From Pseudarthrobacter sp. NS4 (GTDB lineage: Bacteria > Actinomycetota > Actinomycetes > Actinomycetales > Micrococcaceae), in contig NZ_CP103288.1 in the NCBI RefSeq assembly GCF_024758005.1, positions 3,224,001 through 3,288,000 on the forward strand: a stretch of 64,000 nt of DNA, read 5' to 3'. Below the pieces are notes generated by a model that was not told where the DNA came from, ran no database searches, and saw only the letters and a program-made list of their open reading frames with translations. A program made the translations under genes and the position numbers. This document shows, piece by piece, positions 9,042 to 17,944 of the stretch (positions within the stretch are counted from its first letter, which is position 1; every line of letters starts with the position of its first letter).

Positions 9042-9878
9042 TCAGAAAGCGCCGGGCTCGATGGAGATCGCCGCCGTGGCCCCGGACGTCGCCATTGATG
9101 CGGAGGCGACCGACGACGGCGTGGCCGGCAGCAGGCGGGACAGGTACTTTCCGCGGGCTGCTTCAATGAACCCGCGGAACAGGCCGAAGTCCTCGGGAAG
9201 TTCCTCCGGGTGCCACTGGATGCCGAGGGCAAAGCTGTTGGCCGGGTATTCGATGGCTTCCACCACCTGATCCTCGCTCCAGGCGGCGGCTACCAGGCCC
9301 TCGCCGAGCTTGTCCACTGCCTGGTGGTGGGCAACGGGAACAATCTGGGTGTCCGAGCCGATCAAACGGGCAAGCTGCGAGTCGGGGCGCACTTCAACGG
9401 GTATCTGGTTGAAGGCGTAGCCGCCCAGCTGGTACTGCCCGTTTCCCACCACCTCGGGCAGATGCTGGTGGAGGGTGCCGCCCAGCGTGACGTTCAGCAA
9501 CTGTTCCCCGCGGCAGATGCACAGCAGGGGCACGTCCTGGCGGAGCGCCTCACGGATCAGGGCCTGTTCCCAGGCGTCACGTTCCGGCCGGGGCTCGTCG
9601 GTTTCCGCATGGGCTTCCTGGCCGTAGAGGGCGGGGTCCACATCCCAGCCGCCGGGAATCAGGAGACCGTCCAGCCTGCCCACCAGGGCTTCGATCACAC
9701 CGGCCGCGACGGGCTGGGGCGGCAGGAGCGTGGGGACGCCGCCTGCGGCGATGATGGGGATCAGGTACGTCTCGGGAAGGAACGCCGCGCTGACGGTGCC
9801 GCAGCCCGCGGTACCGGCCTGCTCAAGGTAAGTGCTGAGGCCGATGATGGGCTTCACGGCAGCGTCGGTTGTTTCCAA
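9042..9878 (-). CDS. Gamma-glutamyl-GABA hydrolase-like class-I amidotransferase (peptidase C26, PuuD-type)
   Basis: A 278-residue hydrolase of the C26 family, which cleaves gamma-glutamyl bonds such as gamma-glutamyl-GABA. Visible features: KPIIGLSTY at the N-terminus, the VGRLDGLLIPGGWDVDP oxyanion loop, the nucleophile block VPLLCICRGEQLLNV (second Cys), the VAHHQAVDKLG segment and the catalytic GIQWHPEE His-Glu pair. The start is chosen as TTG 9878, because GGAAGGA lies 5-6 bases upstream; a longer ORF to ATG 9953 encodes an unlikely extension. The last 30 residues (Ala/Ser-rich) exceed the usual fold. It is 215 bp upstream of the GCS2 ligase on the same strand, so it may act on the same gamma-glutamyl product. 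Confidence 0.82.
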   Translation of the reverse strand: METTDAAVKPIIGLSTYLEQAGTAGCGTVSAAFLPETYLIPIIAAGGVPTLLPPQPVAAGVIEALVGRLDGLLIPGGWDVDPALYGQEAHAETDEPRPERDAWEQALIREALRQDVPLLCICRGEQLLNVTLGGTLHQHLPEVVGNGQYQLGGYAFNQIPVEVRPDSQLARLIGSDTQIVPVAHHQAVDKLGEGLVAAAWSEDQVVEAIEYPANSFALGIQWHPEELPEDFGLFRGFIEAARGKYLSRLLPATPSSVASASMATSGATAAISIEPGAF

Positions 9879-10127
9879 TGTGTTCCTTCCAGGCGATTTC
9901 CCTGCATACAAGGATATGAGACCGCCGGGCCCCAATTGTTTCCGGCACGTCAAATTCGCGTATCAGTCAAGCACCCGCGGGGCCAAAAAAACCAGCCGAA
10001 AGCTTGACCGAACCTTGAGTAATTACTGGCGAGTAACTTGATCCTGGTCCACAAAGCTGTGTTCAGAAGGAGCCGCTCAGGGCTCAAAGTCTGCGGACAC
10101 CGCACAAGAAGTTTTTAGGGGACACAT

Positions 10128-10601
10128 ATGAGCCAGGCTGCTGGACGTAAGAAACGCATCATCGGCACCACCGTGGCACTGGTAGCAATCGGCGGCGGCG
10201 CTGCCTTCGCTTACTGGACCGCTACAGGCACGGGCAACACCACTACTGCGGCGGGCACTTCCGCGAACTTCACCGTCACCAGCACCGTTGCCGGCGCCCC
10301 GCTCTCCCCGAATGGTCCAACCCAGACGGCCACCTTTACGGTGACCAACCCGGGCACCGGCGTCCAGAAGCTCAGCACCGTTGCCGTTACCGTCGCAGCT
10401 ACCGACGGCTCGGCCTGGACAGCCGTCAACGGCTGCTCTGCCGCCGACTTCACCGTGGGAAGCCCCAACTTCACTGCCACCGAAATCCCGGCCGGCGGCG
10501 AGGTAACCGGCACAGTGACTCTTCAGATGATCGACCGCCCGGGTGTCAACCAGGACGGTTGCAGGGGCGCCACGGTGCCCCTGCATTTCTCGGCCAGCTG
10601 A
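10128..10601 (+). CDS. Small exported protein with SipW/TasA-type signal peptide
   Basis: 157 residues. The N-terminus is basic (GRKKR), followed by a hydrophobic helix with the ending AAFAYWTATGTGNTTTAA, the kind of A-Y-W junction found in SipW-dependent camelysin/TasA-like secreted proteins. The mature part is Thr/Ala/Val-rich and probably an all-beta sandwich (TATFTVTNPGTGVQKLSTVAVTV), with two cysteines (NGCSAADF and QDGCRGATV) that could pair. The start ATG 10128 follows AGGGGAC. A second protein with the same signal type (ASAYWRASGTGNTTAA) is encoded about 100 bp downstream, so the two are probably co-expressed. No sipW signal peptidase gene is present nearby. Function unknown; a fibre or matrix role is only a possibility. 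Confidence 0.7.
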   Translation: MSQAAGRKKRIIGTTVALVAIGGGAAFAYWTATGTGNTTTAAGTSANFTVTSTVAGAPLSPNGPTQTATFTVTNPGTGVQKLSTVAVTVAATDGSAWTAVNGCSAADFTVGSPNFTATEIPAGGEVTGTVTLQMIDRPGVNQDGCRGATVPLHFSAS

Positions 10602-10706
10602 AGAGGGCAGGGCCTGGCATTACCGGCACAGTCCATCAGCTTCATAGCCGAATGGTGAAGAAGCCCGCCTAACCCCTATCGAAGCCCGACTTCCGGAAGG
10701 TCACCC

Positions 10707-12128
10707 GTGCCCACCATCGCCAGCTCCCCCGAAGCCTCCCCCCGGCTTCGGAGGGAGCTGGTTTTGGTTGTCACAATCCTGCGTTCCGGGGTGTTTGCCC
10801 TCGTTGTGCTCTTCGTAACGGCTGCGCTGGGTGCCGTTCCCGCTTCCGCCTACTGGCGTGCCAGCGGAACAGGCAATACGACGGCGGCAGTCGCCACCCT
10901 GCTGCCTCCCACCAACGTGTCAGTACCGGCCAACAGCAACTCCAGTGTGGCCGTCAGCTGGACCGGCTCCTCCGGAACAGTGGCCCCCACCGGGTACTAC
11001 GTCACCCGCATCACCGGTTCCACCACGATGCCCGCCTGCGGTTCCAGCCCCGCTGCCCTCATCCCAGCCACGACGTGCACGGACACGTCGGTTCCGGAAG
11101 GCATCCACAAGTACCAGGTCACGGCTGTCTACCGTTCCTGGAGCGCCGCCGGCACCGTGAGCGGGAACGTGACGGTGACCAGCATGCGGGACCTTTCCTT
11201 CAGCTCCCAGCCGCCCACTTCTGTTACAGCCGGTTCACCCATCACTACGTTCAGCGTTCAACTGCGGACCGCCTTTGGCCTCCCCGTATGGGAATCCGGT
11301 GTCCCGATCACCATCAGCATCGGCGCAAACCCCGGCGGAGGAACACTGTCGGGATCCCTAACGGCCAACACCAACTGGTCCGGCACTGCCACCTTCAGCG
11401 GGCTTTCCATCAACAAAGCAGGATCGGGCTACAGCCTTATGGCCTCCAGCCCGGGCTTCGCCGGAGTAGCCAGCAGCGGCTTCACAGTCACACCGGCAGC
11501 CGCCAGCAAGCTCGTAGTGACTACCGGCAGCACCATCAGCGGCACCGCTTCATCGGCCGCGCTCCTCGGCCCGGTCACGGTGGAGCGCCAAGATGCCTAC
11601 GGAAATGCTGTCAGCGTTGGAACCACGGCCGTGACGCTGTCCACCACTTCAACGTCAACGGGAACCCTCGCTGCCACAGTGAACGGCGCCAAGGTCACCA
11701 CGGTAACCATCCCGGCCGGCTCGGCCTCGGCGCCGTTCTTCTACGGCGACACCAAAGCGGGCAACGCAACCATATCCCTTGCAGCATCAGGCCTGACCAG
11801 CCCGGCACCGGTGACGGCGACCATCACGGCGGCAGCCCCCGCAAAGCTCAAGTTCGATGCCGTTCCGGCCGTGGTCCTGAAGAACGCGCCCATCACCCCG
11901 CCTGTCACGGTCCGGATCCTGGACACGTTCGGGAACCAGACGGACAGCGCCGCCCAGGTCACGCTGCAATCCGCCTGCAGCACCAAGGGCACGCTCACCA
12001 GGGCAGCGGTTTCGGGTGTGGCTGCCTTCCCCGACCTTGAAATTGCCGGCAAAGCATCAGGATGCACGCTGACTGCCACGAGCGGCATGCTGGCTGCGGA
12101 TACCAGCACCCCGTTCAACTCGGACTAG
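10707..12128 (+). CDS. Exported multi-domain Ig-like/FN3-like protein with SipW-type signal
   Basis: 473 residues. A hydrophobic N-terminal segment (residues about 20-48) ends in ASAYWRASGTGNTTAAVATL, matching the upstream 157-residue protein. A fibronectin-III-like domain follows (APTGYYVTRITG, GIHKYQVTAVYRSW), then about three bacterial Ig-like modules marked by SQPPTSVTAGSPITTFSVQL, KLVVTTGSTISGTASSAALLGPVTVERQDAYGNAV and KLKFDAVPAVVLKNAPITPPVTVRILDTFGNQT. The DAYGN/DTFGN turns are typical of filamin-like bacterial surface repeats. No LPxTG or other cell-wall anchor is seen, so it is secreted or held by partner proteins. The 3' end overlaps the convergent LssY-domain gene by 14 bp. Confidence 0.7.
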   Translation: MPTIASSPEASPRLRRELVLVVTILRSGVFALVVLFVTAALGAVPASAYWRASGTGNTTAAVATLLPPTNVSVPANSNSSVAVSWTGSSGTVAPTGYYVTRITGSTTMPACGSSPAALIPATTCTDTSVPEGIHKYQVTAVYRSWSAAGTVSGNVTVTSMRDLSFSSQPPTSVTAGSPITTFSVQLRTAFGLPVWESGVPITISIGANPGGGTLSGSLTANTNWSGTATFSGLSINKAGSGYSLMASSPGFAGVASSGFTVTPAAASKLVVTTGSTISGTASSAALLGPVTVERQDAYGNAVSVGTTAVTLSTTSTSTGTLAATVNGAKVTTVTIPAGSASAPFFYGDTKAGNATISLAASGLTSPAPVTATITAAAPAKLKFDAVPAVVLKNAPITPPVTVRILDTFGNQTDSAAQVTLQSACSTKGTLTRAAVSGVAAFPDLEIAGKASGCTLTATSGMLAADTSTPFNSD

Positions 12129-13050
12129 GACCCACTGCGGAGCTCCCCGGCCGCCCCGGTTCGTACAGGTCGATGATCGGGAGGTGGCCGTCGGTGCGGA
12201 TCGCGTCGCCGCCGCCGTTGCGGTGGTGGTAGCCGCTGGAGTAATTGAGGATGATGTGCACTGACTCCACGGCGTTGGCTGCGCGGAGCGTTTCGATGAT
12301 GAAGTCGCGTTCCTCGTCCGTGCGGTCAGCGATTTTGTGGGTGATCTGGAACGTGAAGAGGGACAGGCCGACGCTCCTGTCATAGGTGCCGGCACCCACC
12401 CAGTCCACCGAGAGGCCGCCGGGCAGCATCCATCCCGCAGGGCATTTCCAGAACCGGACATGGTGCCGCTTGCGCGGGTTTCCGTCGATTTCACGCTGGA
12501 AGGCCAGGTCCTGCTTGTTTCCGAAAACGTAGAGCGAGCTCACCGGCGCCGCCGGGTAGCTTCTTCCCAGCACAGTGGACGTCAACGTTCGCCAGGCCGT
12601 GGCCAGGGAAATGGGGTCGGCCTCCACCCAGCCGGCCGAACGCATCGCCCGCCTCAGCTCTTCTTCCGTTCCCACCACTGCCAGGTTCACGGGATCGCCC
12701 AGCACGCCGTCGCCCGTCCTGGCCCTGCCGATGAAGTAGTCCGGGATGTAGAGGCTGCTCAGAATCTTGTGTATGCGTGGCAGCAGGGCGTAGGCAAGGA
12801 CCAGCCATACCGGCAGGAACACCCAGGCCTGCTCGGGTCCGCGCGACAGGCGGGACAGCAGGAAGAAGTACACCGCCCAGCCCACGGCGATGGTCACCAG
12901 CAGATAGAGCAGCCTTTGCAACACCGCCAGCACAGTGGCCCACCGGCTCTGCCGCCGCTCCGCGGTGTTCTCGATGCGCGAGTGGTCCGGCTCGTGCGGA
13001 GCGGGCCGGCCGCCGTCGTACTGTGCGCCGGGATCAGGAACGGGGTTCAC
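12115..13050 (-). CDS. LssY C-terminal-domain membrane protein
   Basis: 311 residues with a charged N-terminus, two predicted membrane helices (LLYLLVTIAVGWAVYFFLL and VFLPVWLVLAYALLP), and a soluble C-terminal domain of the LssY_C type: DPVNLAVVGTEEELRRAMRSAGWVEAD, PVSSLYVFGNKQDLAFQ, RHHVRFWKCP, DRSVGLSLFTFQITHKIADRTDEERDFIIE. The domain's biochemical role is not established; LssY is named from a Legionella secretion locus. The start is GTG 13050, which overlaps the stop of the hydrolase gene (GTGA), so translation is probably coupled. The partner hydrolase suggests a joint envelope or lipid role, which is inference. Confidence 0.75.
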   Translation of the reverse strand: MNPVPDPGAQYDGGRPAPHEPDHSRIENTAERRQSRWATVLAVLQRLLYLLVTIAVGWAVYFFLLSRLSRGPEQAWVFLPVWLVLAYALLPRIHKILSSLYIPDYFIGRARTGDGVLGDPVNLAVVGTEEELRRAMRSAGWVEADPISLATAWRTLTSTVLGRSYPAAPVSSLYVFGNKQDLAFQREIDGNPRKRHHVRFWKCPAGWMLPGGLSVDWVGAGTYDRSVGLSLFTFQITHKIADRTDEERDFIIETLRAANAVESVHIILNYSSGYHHRNGGGDAIRTDGHLPIIDLYEPGRPGSSAVGPSPS

Positions 13051-13751
13051 GATTCTCTGGGGGTGAGCTGCTCCACAATGATGCGGGCCGTTTCCGGATC
13101 GCCCAGGATCCGGAAGTGCCCGGGCGTGGGCAGCCCGATGTTGGTGGCTCCCGGCAGGACGCTGCCCTCCGGAATGTGCGGGTCGAACGGGCCGTAGATG
13201 GAGGTGATCCTGCTGTTGATGGTTTCCTCACGGGCCAATTGGAGGGTCAGGGCGTTGCGGGGCGAGAAGACCCGCAGGGTTGGCAGCAGCATGTACTTCG
13301 CATAGCGCGACCCGGAGAACGGCGTGCAGACCGTGATCATCCGCGAGATCCGCTGCTCCGGGTCCAGGTTCAGCATCGCGTACTTGCCGATCAGCCCGCC
13401 CTTGCTGTGCGCGACAATCGCGGCGTCCCGCAGCCCGGCCTCTTCCAGGTGCTGCGCCACCAGCCGGGCGGCCACAGGAACGTCCAGTTTGTTCCGCTGC
13501 AGGACCGTGACCACGTGGACGGGGTGGCCGGCGTCGTGGAGTGACCGGATGAGCGGCATCATGAACTGCCAGTTTTCGTACACGCCGGGAATGATCAACA
13601 CCGGACTGAGGTGCCCCTTGTGGAAGGAGCCCGGCTGCACCCGGGACAGCATGCCCTGGACCTGGCAGACCGCAGCGTAGATATAGTCCTGTGCCCACCA
13701 CACAGCCTTCTGCAGCGGACTGATCCGAGCGGGGATCCCCGTTTCACTCAT
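13047..13751 (-). CDS. Alpha/beta hydrolase, lipase-like
   Basis: 234 residues from ATG 13751 (MSETGIPARISP). The fold is read from PVLIIPGVYENWQFMMPLIRSLHDAGHPVHVV (oxyanion strand and following helix), the nucleophile elbow AAIVAHSKGGLIGKYAM (A-H-S-K-G), and the late INSRITSIYGPFDPHIP / HFRILGDPE region carrying the probable acid and catalytic His. The AHSKGG variant is common in triacylglycerol-lipase-like actinobacterial proteins. It has no signal peptide. Its stop overlaps the start of the LssY-domain gene by four bases. Substrate unknown. Confidence 0.75.
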   Translation of the reverse strand: MSETGIPARISPLQKAVWWAQDYIYAAVCQVQGMLSRVQPGSFHKGHLSPVLIIPGVYENWQFMMPLIRSLHDAGHPVHVVTVLQRNKLDVPVAARLVAQHLEEAGLRDAAIVAHSKGGLIGKYAMLNLDPEQRISRMITVCTPFSGSRYAKYMLLPTLRVFSPRNALTLQLAREETINSRITSIYGPFDPHIPEGSVLPGATNIGLPTPGHFRILGDPETARIIVEQLTPRES

Positions 13752-13845
13752 CTGTCGAGGATAGCGTCCCAAGCCCCTTGCCCTCGCCGTGGGGACGCCA
13801 AACCGGCGGCTTAGGGACCGAAAATGGCAGCGCAAGCGGCCCCGG

Positions 13846-15063
13846 TCAGTAGTTCCGCCGGTGCTTCAGCCGCGGAATGACGACGGCGAACACAGCCGCC
13901 GCGGCGAACCCCAGTACGCCTGTGGCTGAGACCCCCGCGCCAAGGGTGGCAAGGGCTGTCACGCCGGCGAGGAGCAAGGGCCCGCCGGTGGACCCGGCAT
14001 CGGCCATGAACCGCCACAGCCCCAGGAACTGGCCCCGGCCGCGGTCGGGCGAGAAGTCCGCTCCCAGTGTCATCACCAACCCGGAGCTGATTCCGTTTCC
14101 GAAGCCGATCAGCAGCGACGCCAGCAGCAGCCCCGCAAAGGATCCGGTCAACGGAATGAGCAGCAGGGCCGCGCCCATGAGAAGCGTGGAGGGAACGGCA
14201 ACAAAGTGCCGGCCCTTGCGGTCCATAAGCTTGCCGGCGGGATAGAACACCAGCATGTCGATTGCGCCTGAAAGTCCGTAGATCAGCGAGGCGGAGGCGG
14301 CGTCCATGCCCAGGTGGTCCGCCCACAGCGGGATGACCACCTGCCGCGAGGAGCGGAGGGCGCTGAGCAGCAGGATGCCCACGCCGAGGCTGAGGAACAC
14401 GCCGGAGTGGGACACCGCGACGCTCCGGAGCGTGGGCTCGGGACCCTTGTGGCCGCCGTCGGGCGCTGGCAAAACAGCCAGGTCCGGGATGGTGAGGGAC
14501 AGCAGGGCGGCGGCCGCCATGGCCACTACGCCCACCCAGTAGGCGCCACTGATGCCGGAGAACTGCATCACAGCCGCGCCCAGGAATGGGCCGATAAACA
14601 CACCAATGCGGTTCACGCCGCCCAGCGTGGACAGTGCCCGGGCGCGGAACTCCACGGGCACCGCTTCGGTGAGGTACTTCTGCCGGGCCAGGCCGAACAC
14701 GGCGCCAGACATTCCGACGACGGTCATCGCCACCGCGAGCAACCACAGTCCAGCGGGGACCAGAGAGGTCAGACCTGCTGCGGCGAGTGCGAGGCCGGCG
14801 GCGACGGCGGCACCCACGATGGACCAGCGCTCACCGAACTTGAGGGTCACCAGGGATGCGGGCAGGTTGAAGAACCAGGATCCAAGCCCGATCAGTGTGA
14901 AGACGAGTGCCGCGACGGCCACTGAGGCACCGAGGTCGCGGGCGGTCAGCGCCACCACCGGAAGGATGGCGCCCTGCCCGATTCCAAAGAGCAGCGTGGG
15001 GCCGAAAGCAGCCACGGCGATGCCACGCAGGCTGAAGGGCTGGGGGTCATCCGGGGAAGTCAT
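13846..15063 (-). CDS. MFS transporter
   Basis: A 405-residue, 12-helix major facilitator permease. The N-half has GASVAVAALVFTLIGLGSWFFNLPASLVTLKFGER, corresponding to the loop 2-3 region, and LLMDRKGRHFV-like text (GKLMDRKGRHF) occurs in the symmetrical 8-9 loop. GNGISSGLVMTLGADFSPDRGRGQFLGLWR is typical of drug:H+ antiporter-like MFS. Start is ATG 15063 (MTSPDDPQPFSLRG), giving a 10-residue cytoplasmic lead; an upstream in-frame start at 15138 is improbable. It is upstream of the hydrolase and LssY genes on the same strand (94-bp gap). Efflux is the default guess; substrate unknown. Confidence 0.8.
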   Translation of the reverse strand: MTSPDDPQPFSLRGIAVAAFGPTLLFGIGQGAILPVVALTARDLGASVAVAALVFTLIGLGSWFFNLPASLVTLKFGERWSIVGAAVAAGLALAAAGLTSLVPAGLWLLAVAMTVVGMSGAVFGLARQKYLTEAVPVEFRARALSTLGGVNRIGVFIGPFLGAAVMQFSGISGAYWVGVVAMAAAALLSLTIPDLAVLPAPDGGHKGPEPTLRSVAVSHSGVFLSLGVGILLLSALRSSRQVVIPLWADHLGMDAASASLIYGLSGAIDMLVFYPAGKLMDRKGRHFVAVPSTLLMGAALLLIPLTGSFAGLLLASLLIGFGNGISSGLVMTLGADFSPDRGRGQFLGLWRFMADAGSTGGPLLLAGVTALATLGAGVSATGVLGFAAAAVFAVVIPRLKHRRNY

Positions 15064-15141
15064 CAGAGTTATCCTATGGCTGGCCCGGGGACCGGCATTT
15101 CCGCACGAGTTCTGAACGAGGAGCTGGCGGAACTCCATGCT

Positions 15142-15240
15142 TCATCAGCGAGAAAGTCCCAGAACACCACCACAAACAGGTGCTGCTGAGCATGCCGGGC
15201 TTCGGACCCGTCCTGGCAGCTGAGTTTCTTGAGAACGGCA
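15142..15240 (+). pseudogene. Remnant of an IS110-family transposase
   Basis: A short in-frame stretch reads VLLSMPGFGPVLAAEFL, matching the conserved helix-hairpin-helix-like block of the IS110 transposase C-terminal (transposase_20) domain. No start, no further recognisable domain and no ends are left. The 430-bp gap between the MFS gene and the FemAB gene contains nothing else I can identify. Confidence 0.5.
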
Positions 15241-15495
15241 CGAAAAGAAAGCCAGGCAACCAGCTGGTGCTTCCGCAAAAGACAGGCCCTCGACGGTAAC
15301 GGCAAAAAGGTGTTCTCCCGGGTCGTGCTGGAGCTGGGGGACGCGCCGGTTCCAGCATGCACATGCACAGTCGGATGTAGCGTGGTCATAATGGCGTTCC
15401 TGCCCGCATCCCAGGCGCAGACCAACCCCATAGCGCCGGCGTCTGGGAGCCCGCCATTGCGTTTGCCGTCATTACTTCAATGAAGGGCGGAACAA

Positions 15496-16446
15496 TTGGA
15501 CCACTTCCTGCAGAGTCAAACCTGGGCAGACTTCAAGGCTTCTCTCGGCCGCAGGGTCCACCAGCAGTCAGGTCCGGGGTGGAGGTTCCTGGCCGTGGAG
15601 GAAAAGAACCCCGCAGGAAAGGTGCTGTATGCACCATACGGCCCGGTCGCAACTTCCCCTGAAGCGTTCGACGCCGCCCTGGCGGCCCTCGTTAAGGCCG
15701 CACGGTCCTGCGGTGCTGTCTTTGTCCGGATCGAACCTGTCTCCGCCGGGCTGGAGCTGCCGTCTGCCGCAGCGGAACTCCGGCGCCGCGGCCTGCAGCC
15801 CGCACCTGTGAATCAGCAGCCTGAGCTGAGCCGGGTGATTGACCTGGAGGGCGACTTCGAGGACGTTTTGGCGGCGATGAAGCCCGTAAACCGGAACCTC
15901 TATCGGAATATTCACAAAAAGGGCGTCACCTTCCGCACCTCGCAGGATCCCGGTGACATCCGGATTCTGCTCAACTTCCTTCACATGGCCGCCAGGCGTA
16001 ACGGTTTCAAGCCCCAGAGCGACGAATACCTCACTCAAGTAGCAGCTTCGCTGATGCCGGCCGGCGCTGCCACGCTTTTTGTCGCGGAGCTGCACGGCGA
16101 CCCTATAGCGGCAGCGCTTGTCTACGATTCAGCAGACACCCGCACGTATGCCCACGCAGCCCTTGACGACTCACACCGGAAGCTCAGCGCAGGGATCCCG
16201 CTCGTGGTAACCCTGATCGCGGATGCGAAGACACGTGGCCTCAAACATGTGGATCTCTGGGGTGTTGCGCCGTCGGACCAACCGGATCATAAATGGGCCG
16301 GCTTCACGGCGTTCAAAAATTCCTTTGGCGGCCGGGAGGTATCGTATCCCGGCACTTGGGACCTGCCGGTCAAGAAGTTCCGATACAGGGCCTACCGGCT
16401 CGCGCGCAAGCTCCGGACCAAGCTCCTCCCCACTCCTTCGGCTTGA
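15496..16446 (+). CDS. FemAB/FemX-family peptidyltransferase (peptidoglycan bridge or related acyl transfer)
   Basis: 316 residues with two GNAT-like halves. Visible family text: HFLQSQTWADFKASLG at the N-terminus, KVLYAPYGPVATSPEAFDAALAAL, VFVRIEPV, the KPVNRNLYRNIHKKGVTF segment, GAATLFVAELHGDPIAAALVYDSADTRTYAHAALDD, and the C-terminal VDLWGVAPSDQPDHKWAGFTAFKNSFGG, which is diagnostic of FemX-type aminoacyl-tRNA-dependent transferases acting on lipid II. The start is TTG 15496, preceded by GAAGGGCGG, which decides it. It lies alone between an IS remnant and lipoprotein genes. Amino-acid specificity cannot be inferred. Confidence 0.85.
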   Translation: MDHFLQSQTWADFKASLGRRVHQQSGPGWRFLAVEEKNPAGKVLYAPYGPVATSPEAFDAALAALVKAARSCGAVFVRIEPVSAGLELPSAAAELRRRGLQPAPVNQQPELSRVIDLEGDFEDVLAAMKPVNRNLYRNIHKKGVTFRTSQDPGDIRILLNFLHMAARRNGFKPQSDEYLTQVAASLMPAGAATLFVAELHGDPIAAALVYDSADTRTYAHAALDDSHRKLSAGIPLVVTLIADAKTRGLKHVDLWGVAPSDQPDHKWAGFTAFKNSFGGREVSYPGTWDLPVKKFRYRAYRLARKLRTKLLPTPSA

Positions 16447-16787
16447 ACGCGGGGCGTTACGGTCCCGTCAAGAATCCCCCTAAGCCATCACGAGTGCATA
16501 ACACGGGGTTGTTAGGCCGTCTCGGGCACGTAGCCTGATTAGTGAGAGGCATTGCGAAACCGGATCTCACGGAACCGCAAAATAAAGCCCATAACAAAAT
16601 GCCCACCAGCAACGAGCCGCCCTTAGTGGCCTCCGGCAGACGCACCAGGGCCCCCTTCGCCCCGCTAACGGCACCGCCGACTGCGGCCAGATGGCCCCTG
16701 CCCTCCGCCTCGGCCCCTGAGACAGGGCAGGGAATCCGGCACCGGCAGGAACCTCCTATCGGTGAATGTTGAAAGGTAGTGGTTCTA
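16447..16787. other. Intergenic stretch, no supported gene
   Basis: No ORF with a ribosome site or family resemblance was found. A minus-strand frame contains one hydrophobic run (SLLVGILLWALFCG) but lacks any start signal, so it was not called. Confidence 0.5.
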
Positions 16788-17195
16788 ATGGCAATGACAA
16801 GCAAAGCAGGCGTACTGATCGCAGGATCTGCCCTGGTGGCGGGCCTGCTTACAGGTTGCGGAGAACAAACGGTGGTCGAGGAGGCTCAGGAAGCAGGCCC
16901 CACCGCTGAAGCGGCGATTCTGGGTGAAACGGTCACTCTCCAGGCGGAGGTTCAAGACATCATCGGGCCTAACTCCTTCACGGTCGGCGATGACACGCTG
17001 GTCTTGGGTGAGGGTATAACCGAAGGCCTGGAAGACGGGGAACAGGTACAGGTCACCGGGACCGTCCGCAGTTTCGTCAAAGCGGACGTGGAAAGGGACT
17101 ACGGCCTGGACTTCAACGATGATGAAGACTCCTTCGTCGTCGAGTACGAGCAGGATCTGGCCGTAGTGGCAGACAAGGTCCAGAAACTCCCTTAA
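16788..17195 (+). CDS. Small lipoprotein, unknown function
   Basis: 135 residues from ATG 16788 (a GTG nine bases earlier is possible; GAAAGG precedes both). The lipobox is LLTGC at about residue 22. The mature part (EVQDIIGPNSFTVGDDTLVLGEGITEGLEDGEQVQVTGTVRSFV) looks like a small OB-fold-type beta barrel, as in DUF-type proteins related to bacterial NirD/BOF folds. It is acidic. A second lipoprotein gene follows 134 bp downstream in the same orientation. Confidence 0.7.
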   Translation: MAMTSKAGVLIAGSALVAGLLTGCGEQTVVEEAQEAGPTAEAAILGETVTLQAEVQDIIGPNSFTVGDDTLVLGEGITEGLEDGEQVQVTGTVRSFVKADVERDYGLDFNDDEDSFVVEYEQDLAVVADKVQKLP

Positions 17196-17329
17196 GCAAG
17201 GAGGCAGTGGCACCCCTTGGCAGGGCGGACATTAGGGCTTCCCTTCGGGGTTCGCTGCAGTTCCCGCTTGGATAGGTAGCTTCTGGAAAGCGGCCCTGGA
17301 CGGTAGTGAAATTTGGAAAGGGCATGTCC

Positions 17330-17776
17330 ATGGATAGGGAAAAAAAGGTCTTCGCGGCGATGGTGGCACCATGTGTTGCGGCGATGCTTCTAACCGGGTG
17401 CACTCCGCCCGCTGACGAAGACCGTTACGCGGTAGCTGTGGGGTCAGACAAAGACTTTGCGGGCCTTGAATTGCGCAGCGTCTTCATTGTCGCTTCGGGC
17501 GAAAATGAACCCGGCCGGATCCTTGGAACGGTCTTCAATACAACTGGCGAGAATGTGGATCTGGTTATTGGAGACCGTGACGACGAACTGCCGGTGAGCA
17601 TTCCAGCTGGCGGGAAGGTGGAATTCCAAGATTCCCCGGTTGTGCTCAGCAGCACAGAAGCCAGTCCAGGCGCGCGGACCGACCTGACTGTCACAGCGCA
17701 GGGTGACACGACAAGTTTTGACGTGGCCGTCCTCGACGGCACCCTGGAGCAATATGCACCGTATGTTCCCAAATAG
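17330..17776 (+). CDS. Small lipoprotein, unknown function
   Basis: 148 residues starting MDREKKVFAAMV; ATG 17324 is an alternative, and GGAAAGGG lies just upstream. The lipobox is LLTGC at about residue 23. The mature portion is a probable beta-sandwich (GRILGTVFNTTGENVDLVIGD, PVSIPAGGKVEF), reminiscent of copper-chaperone-like or DR2241-type lipoproteins but not convincingly assigned. Neighbour of the lipoprotein at 16788. Confidence 0.68.
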   Translation: MDREKKVFAAMVAPCVAAMLLTGCTPPADEDRYAVAVGSDKDFAGLELRSVFIVASGENEPGRILGTVFNTTGENVDLVIGDRDDELPVSIPAGGKVEFQDSPVVLSSTEASPGARTDLTVTAQGDTTSFDVAVLDGTLEQYAPYVPK

Positions 17777-17944
17777 GGATTAGGTCATTGAGTCAACTGA
17801 CGCGGCCACCCGAGGTTCCAACCGAGGGGTAACTAATTGCCCTTGAACTGTGCGCCACTCAGCGCGCAGTGCATTAAGAGAACTAGTAAGCAAACGGTAA
17901 TTGTATGTTACTGGCCATCCAATCAGATGAGGAGCACCAGCATC

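Noticed and set aside
16457..16804. 115-codon minus-strand ORF with a hydrophobic run
   Set aside because: No start signal and poor codon character; overlaps the lipoprotein leader.
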